Below, piece after piece: positions 21,130 through 33,000 of a stretch of DNA of 64,000 bases (positions are counted from its first letter, which is position 1; every line of letters begins with the position of its first letter). The notes beneath the pieces are model-generated. The model saw nothing but the letters and a program-made list of their open reading frames with translations, had not been told where the DNA came from and searched no databases. The position numbers were made by a program, and so were the translations under genes. Source of the stretch: Euphorbia lathyris (Eukaryota > Streptophyta > Magnoliopsida > Malpighiales > Euphorbiaceae); the NCBI RefSeq assembly GCF_963576675.1, contig NC_088910.1, positions 88,108,104 through 88,172,103 of the forward strand. The letters run 5' to 3'.

Positions 21130-22871
21130 ATGGCTGAGAACAGCATTCGTTTTCTTCCTGGAAACCAAACAACTCAGATACTCCCAGAGGGATTATCTAT
21201 TACTAGGCCTCCCTTGTTCTTCGGGGCCAACTATACGTTTTGGAAAAACATGATGAAAAATTTCATTTAGGCAACAAATATGAGTGCATGGCTGGCTATA
21301 GTCCAAGGCCCTTTTGTTCCCTATCAAATCATTGACGGTGTAAAAACTGTCAAAAGCGAGGCTAAGTGGTCAGAGGATGAACTTAAGAAATTACAAAATA
21401 ATGCTTCGGCTATAAATATGCTTCACTATGCGTTAGATGCTGCAGAATACAATAAGATTTTAGGTTGTGAGTTAGCACAAGAAATCTGGAAGAAGCTGGA
21501 GGTTACTTACAAAGGACCAGTAAGGTCAAAGAGTCAAAAGTGAATCAACACATGCGGTTGTACGAGCTGTTCGAGATGAATGACAATGAAGGCATCTCTG
21601 AAATGAATGCAAGATTCACTAATATAATCAACGAGCTCAAGAGACTCGGTAAGAACTTCACTGAGGAAGAACATATGAAGAAAATCCTAAGAAGTCTTCC
21701 CAAAAGATGGCAAGCAAAGAAAACAGCTGTTGAAGAAGCTCAGGACATGACCACATATAAGTATGATGAGCTCATTGGATCTTTGCTGACCCATGAGATC
21801 TCAATGAAGAACTTTGAGGCCAAAGAAAAGACTGATGACAAGAAGCAAAAGTCTCTTGTCATGAAAGCTGACTCAACCAAAGCTGACTCATCAGATGATG
21901 AGGAAATGGCCATGTTCACTAGAAAGATGAAGAAGCTGTTTCAGAAAAATGATAAATACAGCAAGAGGCCATTCAAGAAGAATGACAAATACAAATCCGA
22001 GTCAAGTGACAGCAGACACAAGAAAGATAGTTCAAAATCCGTCACTTGCTTTGAATGTCATCAAGCTGGACACATTAAGTCAAGTTGTCCTACCTTGAAG
22101 AAAGATAAGAAGTCCAGTAGAAAGGCAATGGTGGCAACCTGGAGTGATAGTGATGAGTCAACATCATCATAAGCTGATGCCACTGAGTCAGCAAATATCT
22201 GTTTCATGGCTGACGAGTCTGCTGACCTCTACCATTCTGAGCAAGCTGACTTCTCTGGTGGATCTGACTATGAGAAACACACGACTGAGGTAATGTCTCT
22301 ACCTTTGCTCAGAAATGAAATGATTAATGCCCTGAGTGATCTCTATACACTTATCAAAAAGTGTAATAAGAAAATACGAGCACTCAGCAAACGATGTGAT
22401 GAGATTGAGGAGGTCAAGCTAAGTGATCTCCGACATCTTCTCCAGGACAATATCAGGCAAGATGAAAACTTCAAAATCATGCATAGGTTTGTCTCTGAAG
22501 TCCAATCAGATTCTAAAAAACTAAGGAAGGACATCACATCTATACAGAGCCAGCTGAATACATCAGCTAAGAAGAGGCTCTATTTAAGAGCTGAGTACTC
22601 AGGTACTAGTCAGCAGAGATGGAATCCTCAGCAGAATGTCCAATGTGACTTCTGTGGAAAGAGAGGACATACCACAAAGGTATGCTGGCATGCTCAGCAC
22701 CCAGGTGCTGACCAGAATGTAAGGTATCCCCAACGGAAAGTTTATTGTGACTTTTGTGGGAAGAATGGCCACACTGTCAATGTGTGTCGTCATAGAATTA
22801 AGTATGATGTATCACCTCCTGACCCTAACAAACGAGGACCCAAAAAGACTTGGGTACCTAAAGATAACTAG
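21130..22871 (+). pseudogene. Sirevirus-like gag (disrupted)
   Basis: The structural nucleocapsid region begins at ATG 21130. It has the UBN2-like gag core (FFGANYTFWKNMM, then MNARFTNIINELKRLGK), a CCHC knuckle CFECHQAGHIKSSC (about 22,050), a predicted coiled-coil part around 22,300-22,560, and two more knuckles, CDFCGKRGHTTKVC and CDFCGKNGHTVNVC. The extended gag with extra knuckles is typical of the lineage. Breaks: TAG 21268-21270, a frameshift near 21,520, TAA 22170-22172, and TAG 22869-22871 at the join to the protease. It is non-functional as it stands. Confidence 0.88.
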
Positions 22872-22873
22872 TT

Positions 22874-23293
22874 ATGCAGGTAGGCCTGAGGTGTGCTGAG
22901 AAGTCAAAATTGTGGTATATTGACAGCGCATGCTTGAGGCATATGACTGGTGATGAAACTCAGTTCATCACACTTATGCATAAACGAGGAGGAAATGTAA
23001 GTTTTGGAGACAACAAAAAGGGTAAGATAGTAGGGTCAGGTACTGCTGGTGGTAATCCTACTATTGAGTTAGTCTCCCTAGTTAGAGGACTCGAGTATAA
23101 CCTACTGAGCGTAGCTCAGCTGTGTGATAGCGGTAGAAAGGTTATATTTGATGCCACTGAGTGTAAAATACTCGAGGGCAAAACAAATGAGTTGATTTTA
23201 GCTGCACCTCGTGTTGACAACATTTTCATGCTGAACTTAGAAAAGAAGTTTTCAAAAAATATATGCTTAGTGTCAAAGGAAGATAATTCCTAG
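22874..23293 (+). pseudogene. Copia protease domain (disrupted)
   Basis: Carries the copia aspartic protease block at LWYIDSACLRHMTGD, where the catalytic Asp is present but the following residues differ from the family's DSG/CS pattern. It then has GKIVGSGTAGG and LEYNLLSVAQLCDSG, the usual C-terminal part. The enzyme would cut the polyprotein. It is in a different frame from gag and ends at TAG 23291-23293, just before the integrase zinc-binding region. Confidence 0.85.
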
Positions 23294-23426
23294 CTATGGC
23301 ATAGGAGACTTGGTCATGTGAGCATGGACCTCCTTGCCAAATTGGCTAGAAAGCAATTAGTTGAAGGACTGCCTAAACTCAAGTTTGAGAAGAATCAATT
23401 ATGCAATGCTTGTCAGCAAGGAAAAC
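23294..23426 (+). pseudogene. Integrase N-terminal HHCC zinc-binding region
   Basis: Continues in frame after the stop with LWHRRLGHVSMDLLAKLA, and ends with CNACQQGK: the two His and two Cys of the GAG-pre-integrase zinc finger. It is cut at 23426 by the solo LTR; the rest of the integrase resumes at 24584. Confidence 0.85.
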
Positions 23427-24578
23427 TGTAACCCCCTCACTTGGATCACATGATATCTCACACAATATTAGTTATAAACATGCTTTCAATTCTCAATCAT
23501 ATAAACTTCAATCTCATATAAACTTTACATATTATACATAAGAGAAATAATTTACAATACACGTTTAAGTCATTATCCTACATAGAGGATTTACAAAACA
23601 AAAGTACATCACAAGACTCCAAAATGCCTAGATGAGAATGGACTGACACTGCTGGTGCGACCTTAAGCAAGAAGAACTCCACCTAACCTGTAAAATCTAT
23701 TGGCAATGGGGTGAGCTGCCTACTCAATAAACATATTACGCATATATGTATATACAAAAGTAATGTAAAGAGCACAAATCAAATTATATCATCAGTACCA
23801 AGTTAGAATTTATTCACCTGTTTCACTTATTATATTAATACTTATTTTAGAAAGGCCTTGCTGTACTTAGAAAATATATATAAAATGGTCTTTGGGCCCA
23901 ATCTGTATTCCGGCTCACTAAATTCGGAATACAGTCATCTGTGCTATAGAGGAGTTACACTCAACTCACGTACTCATATATCTCAACACATGTGCTTCTG
24001 GCTCACAATATTCAGATAGCACTCTCAACTTGGACCATTTCACATATCCATCTAAGCAAGCTCATATTCATTTATAATCCAACCATTATTCAGTTCCAGT
24101 ATGTGCACAAGGCTCATCATGCCGTATTTACTCATAACACTGCAACATACTCAATCATATCACTTTCTTATCAATCATGACGTATCACAAACACTCAAAC
24201 ATTATCCACATCATTCACATCAGATTCAACCACATCTCACACTTAACAAGTCACAAGGCACAATACATTCATACACATATATAAGCAATATGCTTACTGT
24301 CGCACTTGGTTCGATCTATTCACCACGATCGGGTGTGCGTTCAATTGCACCTTGTCCTCCTAATGTCACATAACATTTATATAATTAGCCTTAACATAAA
24401 CTTAATGAAAATATAAACTAATGAATGTTATATGATTTACAAGACACTAACTCCACAAAGTTCATGCAATCTAATCCTTTTGTCTTAGATCATCACATGA
24501 CCTACTTGCACACATTTTGCCATAACTCTCTATATATAAATCCAAATGCCCTGTTTCTTGAACCTATAGGATGTTACA
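23427..24578. mobile_element. Solo LTR inserted in the copia integrase
   Basis: 1,152 bp starting TGTAACCCCCTCACTTGG and ending CTATAGGATGTTACA, so the ends are TG...CA with a short inverted TGTAAC/GTTACA. It is flanked by identical AAAAC (23422-23426 and 24579-24583). It has no internal coding domain, and its insertion precisely interrupts the integrase between the zinc finger and the catalytic core. It is best explained as a solo LTR left after recombination between two LTRs, probably of a Ty3/gypsy element. Short frames inside (23,990-24,370) are not genes. Confidence 0.88.
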
Positions 24579-24583
24579 AAAAC

Positions 24584-25722
24584 AAACTAAGAAATATTTT
24601 CAAAGTAAAAATGTAGTCTCAACCAAGCGTCCATTGGAATTACTACACTTGGATCTTTTCGGACCAGTCCAGCCGCTGAGCTTGGGTGGTAAGAAATTCT
24701 CTTTGGTCATTGTAGATGATTTCTCTCGGTACACTTGGGTCATCTTGCTGAGTAGCAAGGATGAAGCATTTGAGATGTTCTCAACATTGATTAGAAAACT
24801 TGAAAACGATAAAAACCTAAGATTAGCTCACATTCGAAGTGATAATGGTGGAGAATTCAAAAATCAACAATTTGATGAATTCTGTGAAACCAGCGGCATT
24901 GACCATAATTTTTCTGCTCCTAGAACTCCTCAACAAAATGGGGTAGTTGAGAGGAAGAACAAAACCTTAGTTGAAATAGCTAGGACAATGCTGAGTGAGA
25001 ATAGGCTTCCAAATTATTTCTGGGGTGAAGCTGTCAACACAGCTTGCTATATACTCAATAGGGCTTTAGTTAGACCTATACTTAAGAAAACCCTCTATGA
25101 ACTTTGGAAAGGACGAAAACCCAACATTGGATATTTTCGTGCCTTTGGTTGCAAATGCTTTATTCTAAATACTAAAGACAACCTTGCTAAGTTTGATTCA
25201 AAAGCTGATAAAGCTATCTTCTTAGGCTACTCAACAAACAGTAAAGCATATAGAGTTTTCAACAAACGAACTCAGGTCCTAGAAGAGTTTGTACATGTTG
25301 AGTTCGAAGAAACTGACCCTGTAGGAAAGGCAAATCAATCAGTTGAGGATGACCAATACTCAGCATCAGCTGACCAAAATGGAGCCGCTGAGTCACTACC
25401 TCAAGGGCTGACCAAAGGTAAAAATGAACCTCAAATTGTTTTTACTGACCAACTCAAACCTGCAGAGATTGTTGAAACACCTACCCCTGAGGACACTACA
25501 TTGCCAAAAGAGATCAAGGTTCCAAGAGGACACTCTGAAAGTAGCATTCTTGATGCCACTGAGAACACCCTGATGACCAGAAATCAACTCAGGAGATATC
25601 TCAGAAATGTAGCTTTCGTGTTAGTTCTTGAACCAAGAAACTTCTCAGAAGCTGAGAACGATGAGTTTTGGATAAATGCAATGCAAGAGGAGCTTGATCA
25701 GTTCAAAAGAAATGAAGTATGA
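24584..25722 (+). pseudogene. Copia integrase catalytic core and C-terminal linker
   Basis: The frame resumes after the solo LTR with LLHLDLFGPVQPLSLGGKK, IVDDFSRYTW, HIRSDNGGEF and PQQNGVVERKN: the D, D and E catalytic blocks are all present. The copia-specific YFRAFGCKCFILN and KAIFLGYSTNSKAYRVFN follow. A linker rich in Glu, Pro and Thr leads toward the RT domain and the frame ends at TGA 25720-25722. The enzyme would insert the cDNA into the genome, making the 5-bp duplications seen here. Only the insertion and this stop break it. Confidence 0.9.
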
Positions 25723-26106
25723 GATTTAGTGCCAAATCCAAGAAGTCAGAAGGCCATAGGAACGAGATGGGTATTTCGAAACAAGCTAGATGAACAAGGA
25801 AACGTAGTCAGGAACAAAGCCAGACTTGTAGCTCAAGGATATAGTCAGCAAGAAGGTATTGACTATGGTGAGACCTTTGCCCCTCTGGCTAGATTAGAAG
25901 CTATAAGAATACTATATGCATATGCTAGCTTTATGAACTTTAAATTATTTCAAATGGATGTCAAAAGTGCCTTTCTTAATGGAGTTATAAATGAAGAGGT
26001 GTATGTTAGTCAGCCTCTTGGGTTTGAGGATCCAAAGTTCCCAAACCATGTTTATAAACTAAAAAAGGCTTTGTATGGCCTGAAGCAAGCACCACGTGCT
26101 TGGTAT
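25723..26106 (+). pseudogene. Copia reverse transcriptase, N-terminal part
   Basis: Continues the integrase frame past the TGA with [49 protein letters not shown] and [16 protein letters not shown], the first catalytic blocks of copia RT, including the Asp of [10 protein letters not shown]. It is interrupted right after AWYE by the element at 26112-28460; the second half resumes at 28461. Confidence 0.92.
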
Positions 26107-26111
26107 GAAAG

Positions 26112-28460
26112 TGTCACACCCGACCCAGAACGACCTCAATCGGCATCGGGCGTGATATAGAAAGATCACAATCAACACCTAATAGTCTCCAAATTATCAA
26201 AAATGTCATAAATATCACATTTTCCAAAACTTCCTCTTAGATATATTCTAAACAAATTCATATTCCTATTACATTAAAACCTCAACATATTTACCAACTT
26301 TATCATATTACAATTAAATACTAAAGTTCTAATTATAATTCTAGCAATAAGCAACAACTTCCGATCCTCGCCTAATCGGGGGTAACCTTCTCTATATCCT
26401 GTAATTTCTTACCTAAAAACATTAAAACATTTGAAAACGTGAGACATAAATCTCAGTAAGCAATTATCAACTACATAAAGTACTTATACTCAAAATGCAT
26501 CAAAAAAAATTCATATTCTTAAAAATGATCTTTTTATGGATTAAACCATAAGAAAATACTCAAAATAGTACCTTTAACCAAATATGCAATTTAAAATATC
26601 AAGCTTGCTATCATTTCTCAAAATATCACACATAGTCAAAACGTAAATCACTGTATTAAAACACTTAATATAAAACTCATATCCAAAATAGCTATATATA
26701 TTTTATTTGTTTAAAATCTCAACTATACAAAATAATTTGGTTTGCAATTAACCATTTGCTCAAATCAACCGTAAATCAATAAATACTTGATAAATCGTAT
26801 TTTGATAAATACTCCATAAACTGTATCTCAATAAATACTTCATCAACTGTATATCAATAAATATTTCAGAAACCGTAGATCAATAAATATTTCATAAACT
26901 GTATCCATCCGAGAGATAATCCCCGTATGTATCAACCCCCATAATATAATAGAATCGAGATATCTCATAATTTGCCTAGCCCGCATGGTCTTACTCAACA
27001 CTTCTTTGCCATACCCGATAGGTCTTTCAACTGTGTACACAGGCCGTATTTCTCACTAAATACGGACTTTAATTAATGCCACCTATCCGGATTACTCTTG
27101 ATGGATACTAAAAACATTATAATTTCATAATATAACTTAAAATCAGAAATATATCATAAATCAACATCATAAAGTTTCCAAGTACTTTTCTCAATCAATT
27201 TCCAAAATATTCAATCATAAACCATAATTGTACTAAAATCACCAATAAATAATTTAAAAATATATTATCAATACTAACTTTAATTTCTTAAAAATAAGCA
27301 CATAAATCATCTTATATAAAAACTTTATTCATAAATCATAAGTTATCAAAAACAATATTTTAACCATCTTAAAATCAAATATTAACTTAAGACATAAAAT
27401 TTATAAAGATCACTTAACATATATGTATAGATAATCAAAATCATAAAAAGGTAGTTGATAAATTACTTACTTAGCAATAATTGAGAAAATTAACACTTTA
27501 AGCCTCAATTCTTTCCCTCTAATTTGCTTAGGACGAATCACATCTAGAGAGCTCCAAATCAAAATCACACCGTCGACAACATGTATTAGGATGTCTAGAA
27601 GCTACTGTAAAAATTTCGGCTCAATCGGACGGTGAAATCTCCGGATATCAAGTCATGATTGAAGGTATATAGGTTTGGATATATGAAGAAAGAAGGAGAG
27701 GTTCACATGAACAATTAGGAAATGCTCAACTCGAAAATTGCAGCATAAAATCACTAATATAGATGTCTAGTTTTGTGGGATTTGTGTTCCCAATAAGAGA
27801 AAATTTCCCTTTTGATCCCTCTAAACTTTAACTTCTTTTAAAACTTACTCTAAATTTTTAATTTTACACTTAAAATATGAAATTAGTCTCCAAACTATCT
27901 CCATAATGTCAAATTAACTCTTCAATCAATAATTAACTATAATATAACCTAATATAATACTACTTTGAGTATTTTATTATGGTTTAATCCATAAAATGTT
28001 TATTTTTTAAGAATATGAGTTTTATATGATGCATTTTGGAAATTAAAATATATATATATAGTTATTTTGAGTATAAGTATTTTATGTAGTTGATAATTGT
28101 TTACTGAGATTTCTGTCTCACTTTTTAAATGTTTTAATGTTTTAGGTGAGAAAGTACATGATAGAGAGAATGTTATCGGCCGATTAGGCGAGGATTGAAA
28201 GTTGAGGCTTACGGTTAGAATTATCATTAGAACTTTAGTATTTCAATTGTAATATAATGCTGTTGGAAAATATGTTGGAGCTTCTTGAAGGACTAATGTA
28301 GTAGGAATATGAGTTATTATTTCAGAATATATCTAAGAAGAATCTTGAAAGTGTGATATTTATGATATTTGGGTAATTTTGGAGACTGTTAAGTGTTGAT
28401 TGTGATATTTCTATTTCACGCCCGATGCCGATTGAGGTCGTTTTAGGGTCGGGTGTGACA
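26112..28460. mobile_element. Element with LTR-like ends in inverted orientation
   Basis: The left end starts TGTCACACCCGACCCAGAAC, and the reverse complement of the right end starts TGTCACACCCGACCCTAAAA. The inverted similarity runs roughly 460-500 bp on each side (about 26112-26575 and 27965-28460). Both ends are TG...CA and the flanks are an identical 5-bp GAAAG (26107-26111 and 28461-28465), which is LTR-retrotransposon chemistry and not a standard plant DNA-transposon TSD length. The 1.4-kb middle has a short tandem repeat (26,775-26,900) and sequence resembling gypsy LTR U3/R (around 27,540-27,660), but no protein frame. The class is unclear: an LTR with an inverted partial copy of its own 5' end is my preferred reading. 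Confidence 0.75.
26775..26900 (+). repeat. About 30-bp tandem repeat in the inverted-end element
   Basis: Four to five degenerate units of the form ATCAATAAATACTTNATAAA followed by CTGTAT, visible at roughly 26,775, 26,805, 26,830, 26,860 and 26,885. Confidence 0.6.
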
Positions 28461-29515
28461 GAAAGGCTGACCAGTTTCTTGCTGACCAGAAACTATGTCA
28501 GAGGAAAAGCTGACACAACCTTATTCATTAAGAGAAAGGGTAAAGATACCCTGCTGGCACAAATATATGTTGATGATATTATTTTTGGTGCTACTAATGA
28601 ATCTATGTGCAAGGAATTTAGTAAGCAGATGCAAACTGAGTTTGAGATGTCAATGATGGGAGAACTCAACTTCTTCCTTGGACTCCAAATCAAACAAGGC
28701 AAGAATGGCATCTTTATCAGCCAGACTAAGTATGCCAAAGAGATATTGAAGAAATTTGAAATGGAAAATTATAAGCCAGTATCTACCCCAATGGGTACTG
28801 ACACTGTACTCTGTGCTGACGAAAAAGGTAAGTCAGTAGACAGCAAATTATACCGAGGTATGATTGACGCTCTACTCTATCTAACGGTAAGTAGGCTAGA
28901 TATTCAGTACTCAGTATGCTACTGTGCAAGATATCAATCTAACCCTAAGGAATCTCATTACATAGCTGTAAAAAGAATCCTTAGATATTTGCAAAGCTCA
29001 GTGAATGCAGGTTTATGGTATCCTAATACAAATAATTTCACACTAATTGGATACACTGACGCTGACTATGGACGAGACAAGCTTGAGCGAAAAAGTACTT
29101 CAAGAGGATGTCATTTCCTTGGAAGCTGTCTAGTATCTTGGTTTAGTAAGAAGTAGTCGTCAGTTGCCCTGTCAACAACTGAAGCTGAGTACATTGTTGC
29201 TGGAAGCTGTGTTGCCCAAGTCCTATGGATCAAACAACAGCTAGAGGGACTATGGAGTTCAAACTAAAACCATTGAAGTCAAATGTGACAACAAGAGTGC
29301 CATTGACTTATCAAAGAATCCAATCCAGCACAGCAGGATGAAGCATGTCAGCATTAGTCATTACTTCATCGGAGATCATGTACTCGAAGGTGAGATCAAA
29401 CTGACCTATGTTCCAACGGATGAACAGCTTGCAGATATCTTCACAAAGCCGATGGCTCGTGAATAGTTTAGCATATTAAGGGAAGCTATCGGTATGTTCA
29501 ATCCTCTTTAACAAA
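28461..29515 (+). pseudogene. Copia reverse transcriptase C-terminus and RNase H
   Basis: After the inserted element the RT continues with RGKADTTLFIKRKGKDTL, the catalytic YVDD (28566-28577), MSMMGELNFFLGLQIKQ and KYAKEILKKFEMENYKPVST. RNase H follows (TDADYGRDKLERKSTS, then STTEAEYIVAGSC, then LADIFTKPMA near 29,430-29,460). Breaks: TAG 29154-29156, a frameshift near 29,250 and a TAG near 29,464. These activities make double-stranded cDNA. Apart from these breaks the family motifs are well kept. Confidence 0.9.
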
Positions 29516-29529
29516 TTTCCAAGTACATT

Positions 29530-29705
29530 AAAAGCTGAGTGATTATAACATACTGAGTAATTATCGCATATGCTGAGTAAACATTTGTGTTGAGTAATCA
29601 CTATATGCTGAATTGCTAAATACATTGAGTGATTAGTAAATGCCGAGTTACTATGAATGCTGAGTAAGTACTTCACGCTGAGTAGATATGCATACCGAGT
29701 AATTC
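29530..29705 (+). repeat. TGCTGAGTAA word array after pol
   Basis: The words CTGAGTGA, CTGAGTAA, TTGAGTAA and CCGAGTAA recur about ten times at spacings of roughly 15-25 bp between the pol end and the next open frame. It is non-coding on both strands. Confidence 0.65.
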
Positions 29706-29937
29706 ACAATGCAAATATATAACTCTTAGAATCTCAAATGTTGAGCACCCTAGATACTGAGTAAATCAACTTACGCAATTAATGCTTGCACGCGAATTCG
29801 AGTAGCCAACTAGGATGACATAAGCATAATCATTAGGAAACCACGCGCCGAATATATCATTAATATCAGAATTAATTGACTCTGAGTGGTTCAAATTCCC
29901 ACCGTTATCCTAACCTATCAGATCAACACGCACCAGC

Positions 29938-29946
29938 TATAAATAG
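29938..29946 (+). promoter_or_regulatory. TATA box upstream of the env-position frame
   Basis: TATAAATAG lies 107 bases before the ATG at 30053. It is followed by a CT-rich leader ending in AAGAACACCATGTCG, which looks like an ordinary plant gene leader. It suggests a separate transcript, but this is inferred from sequence only. Confidence 0.5.
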
Positions 29947-30052
29947 TGAATGATTTCTCACTATTCACCTTACGCTTGATAATTTCGCACTCGATCTATC
30001 TCTCTCAAATTCCAATCTCCTGCATTTTTCTCAAGAACTTCCCAAGAACACC

Positions 30053-33000
30053 ATGTCGAACGATTCTCAGAATAACTCCAGTGACCAATACGAGGACAAC
30101 CTCTCTGATATTAATCCTCCTTCTCCAGCTGAGCAGGAGTATCAAGAGACTTCCTCATCTGAGTCTCAGAAACGAACCCATGGTCAGCATGACCAACCCA
30201 TGGGTGAGGTCAGCATCCTCGGTGAAAACCCATGTACTAAGCAATCAACTCCTTCAAAGAAGAAGAAGGAGAAGAAGAACAAGAAACCTAAGGAGAGAAA
30301 GTTCACTCATGTTTTCAAGAGCGTTAAGAAACTCAACGTCTTCCATTCCCGCTGGTTCTTTAAGAGCTTCATTGAAGCTGAGAAACCTTTCTACGAGTGG
30401 ATCTCAAAGAACGGATGGACCACCCTCTTCTCACTCCCTGGAACAACCTACCCAAAACTGGTAACTGAGTTCTACGCCAACCTGACTGTGGCGGATGATG
30501 ACGCTGATTACATGGTAACTTACGTGAACCAGAAGCAGATTACCATTACCCCGTCCTATCTTGCAATACTGCTAGACCTCAAAGAAGAAGGAGCAGAACT
30601 AGGGAGAACAAATGACTACAAGCATGTTGAGTACACGGCTGAGTTCTGTAAGCCCAAGGATAACGTGGGTGAAGTCTCTGGTACAAGCTTGGGTCAGCCT
30701 CAAAGACAAGCACACTACATCTTGACCAACTACCTTTTCCCAAAGGTCAACACTTCTTCCTCAGCCTCAAACTTTGAGCAATGTTTAATTTGGCATATGC
30801 TCAACTACCAACCACTCAACATGCCTGTCTTTCTCATTGGGGCTTTCCAACAAAGCACCGGGATACTCAGGATGGGCTCTCTCATCACAAGAATTCTTCA
30901 GGATCACAAGATCAGCTTCAAGGGAGAAATAGATGTAATTGGAACTGAGATCACCTCAGGAATCTTAGCCAGCTTGGCACACAGTCTTCCCTTCAAGAGC
31001 AAGTCTAAGAAAGGGAAGGAAATCATGGAAGAGGAGGAGCAAGCTGAGTTGCCCGTTAAAGGAAAGAAAATAAAAGCTGACTCTACTCCTAAAGCTAAAC
31101 CTGCCCTTGAAACAGCTAAAAGGATCAAGGTGGTGATGACCAAACCTCCTCAAGCTGACCCAGCCAAGGAAAAGGCTAAGTCCACTGAAGCTAAGAAGAA
31201 AAAGAGAGCTGAGCCTGAAGAGGAAAGTGACGATACAACTGAGCAACCCCTAAAGAGGAAGAAAACCTCTGGAATGACACCGTTGGACGCAGCTCCACTG
31301 GACTTCGTCATTTCCAAGGATTCCCACTTCCTGCAAGCTCAGGAGATCGACCTGGAAAAGACTCCTCGTGGTCAGGAGGAAGAACAAACCCTTACTGAGG
31401 AATAGCCTGAAGCTGATAACCTAAATTCTGCTGAACCCAGTAACATAGCTGCTGCTGAGCACGCTGTTGAAAAAGGAGCTGAGTCTCTAGAGAAAAACAA
31501 GGTTGCTGAGGACCTTTATGCTGACTTCGGTCTCACCTCTTCTCCTGATTCCCTAGAACTTATCACTGCTGTCCCTTCTCCTCAAACCAAAAATCATAAG
31601 AGAAGCATGGAAAAGCGGTTCAAGCGGAAGGCACAGAAGCCTAATCTCATAGACATCTTGGATGAATCTCTGCTAATGGACCCTATTACTGACCTGACTG
31701 GGTTATAATTCAGCTTCTTCACCAACATCACTGAACCCACTCCAAGTCAGGTTAAGGAAAATCAAGCCTCTGTTCCTCAAACTCAGGAACATGCCGACTC
31801 CCAAATCCAAAAGGGGAAATCTTCTGCCGACACCGCTGCTGCACCTTCTACTGAGCAAGTGCTCAAAGTTCCAGCTGCTCAACACAATGAGTTAGCAAAG
31901 GAAAATACTCATGCTTCACAAAACACTCCTAATCCAACTGAGCAGTTAGTAAGCCAGTCAACTCTTGTTGCTGGCCTCAATAATGAGAATGCCACTACTG
32001 ACCAAGCTGGCACTTCTACTTCTGGACAGCACCCAACTTCTCCAACACCTGCTGCTAACCAGAAAACGGCCCCTAAGAATAATGCTGATGATCCCTACAC
32101 ATTCCTGGATGCTTCTGAGTCAGGAAAAAGAATCATCCACTCAGCTCATGCGCTCATTCAAGAGATCAATCAGTCTCAAGCCGCTGCTGCTGGATCCGCT
32201 CCTGCTGAGTCTACTCAACTTTCCTCCATCACGCAACTTTTGATCGAACTCAAAGGTCTTAAGGAGCTGATGAATGTTATGACCTCATTGGTCTCTCAGC
32301 AGCCCAAACAAGAATTTATGGTCAAGCTGGCGGATCTTCAGCTTATGATGGTTCACCATATGGATTCGATTGAAGGCAAAATCAATGCTATGTCTGCCGT
32401 GAACTCATCAAATGCTACTTCTGCTGAGGTCACTCAACATTTCACGTAGCTGACCACTGAGCTTACTCAGGTTCGAGAACTTATCTCCTCCACCTCTCAA
32501 TACTCCATCGAACAAATTGGTGAGGCAGTGCGCCTACTTAATCTGAGCAAAGAAGAAATGGAAACCGACCAAGTAAAGACCAATGACATCCTGCACTGCA
32601 CACGATCAACTCTTGAGCACGTTCGCCATATAAACGCTCAGCGTCATATCTACGATGCTTTCATGCTCAGGATGTATTATCAATCATATGCAAGGATGAC
32701 GGACTCAATCACCTGGATGGGGAAGTCAATGGAGTTCATACTCAGTGTCATAAGTGCACATATGAACATTCCCGCATCCAGCATGGCTGGTGGTCTAGAG
32801 GTCTTTAAAGGTCTCCAAGAAATTACGAGTCAGATGAAACGCTATTCTGATATCCTCACTCATGCTGTTCAGAGGGGTCAGTTCTATGCTTCTGCCCCTC
32901 AGCCTGGAGATGCTGGCAAAACGGGGGAGAAAGATAAGCAGCCAGCTGACGGAACTCAAACTCAAACTCAAACTCAAACTCAGCAGAAGCCTCCTGGCTC

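Noticed and set aside
23992..24373. Short open frames inside the solo LTR
   Set aside because: No protein motif; the surrounding TG...CA ends and TSD show this is LTR sequence.
29946..30464. 172-codon frame overlapping the start of the env-position ORF
   Set aside because: Lies in another frame of the same strand, Arg/Ser/Leu-rich and without domain features; the frame from 30053 is far longer and carries a recognisable domain.
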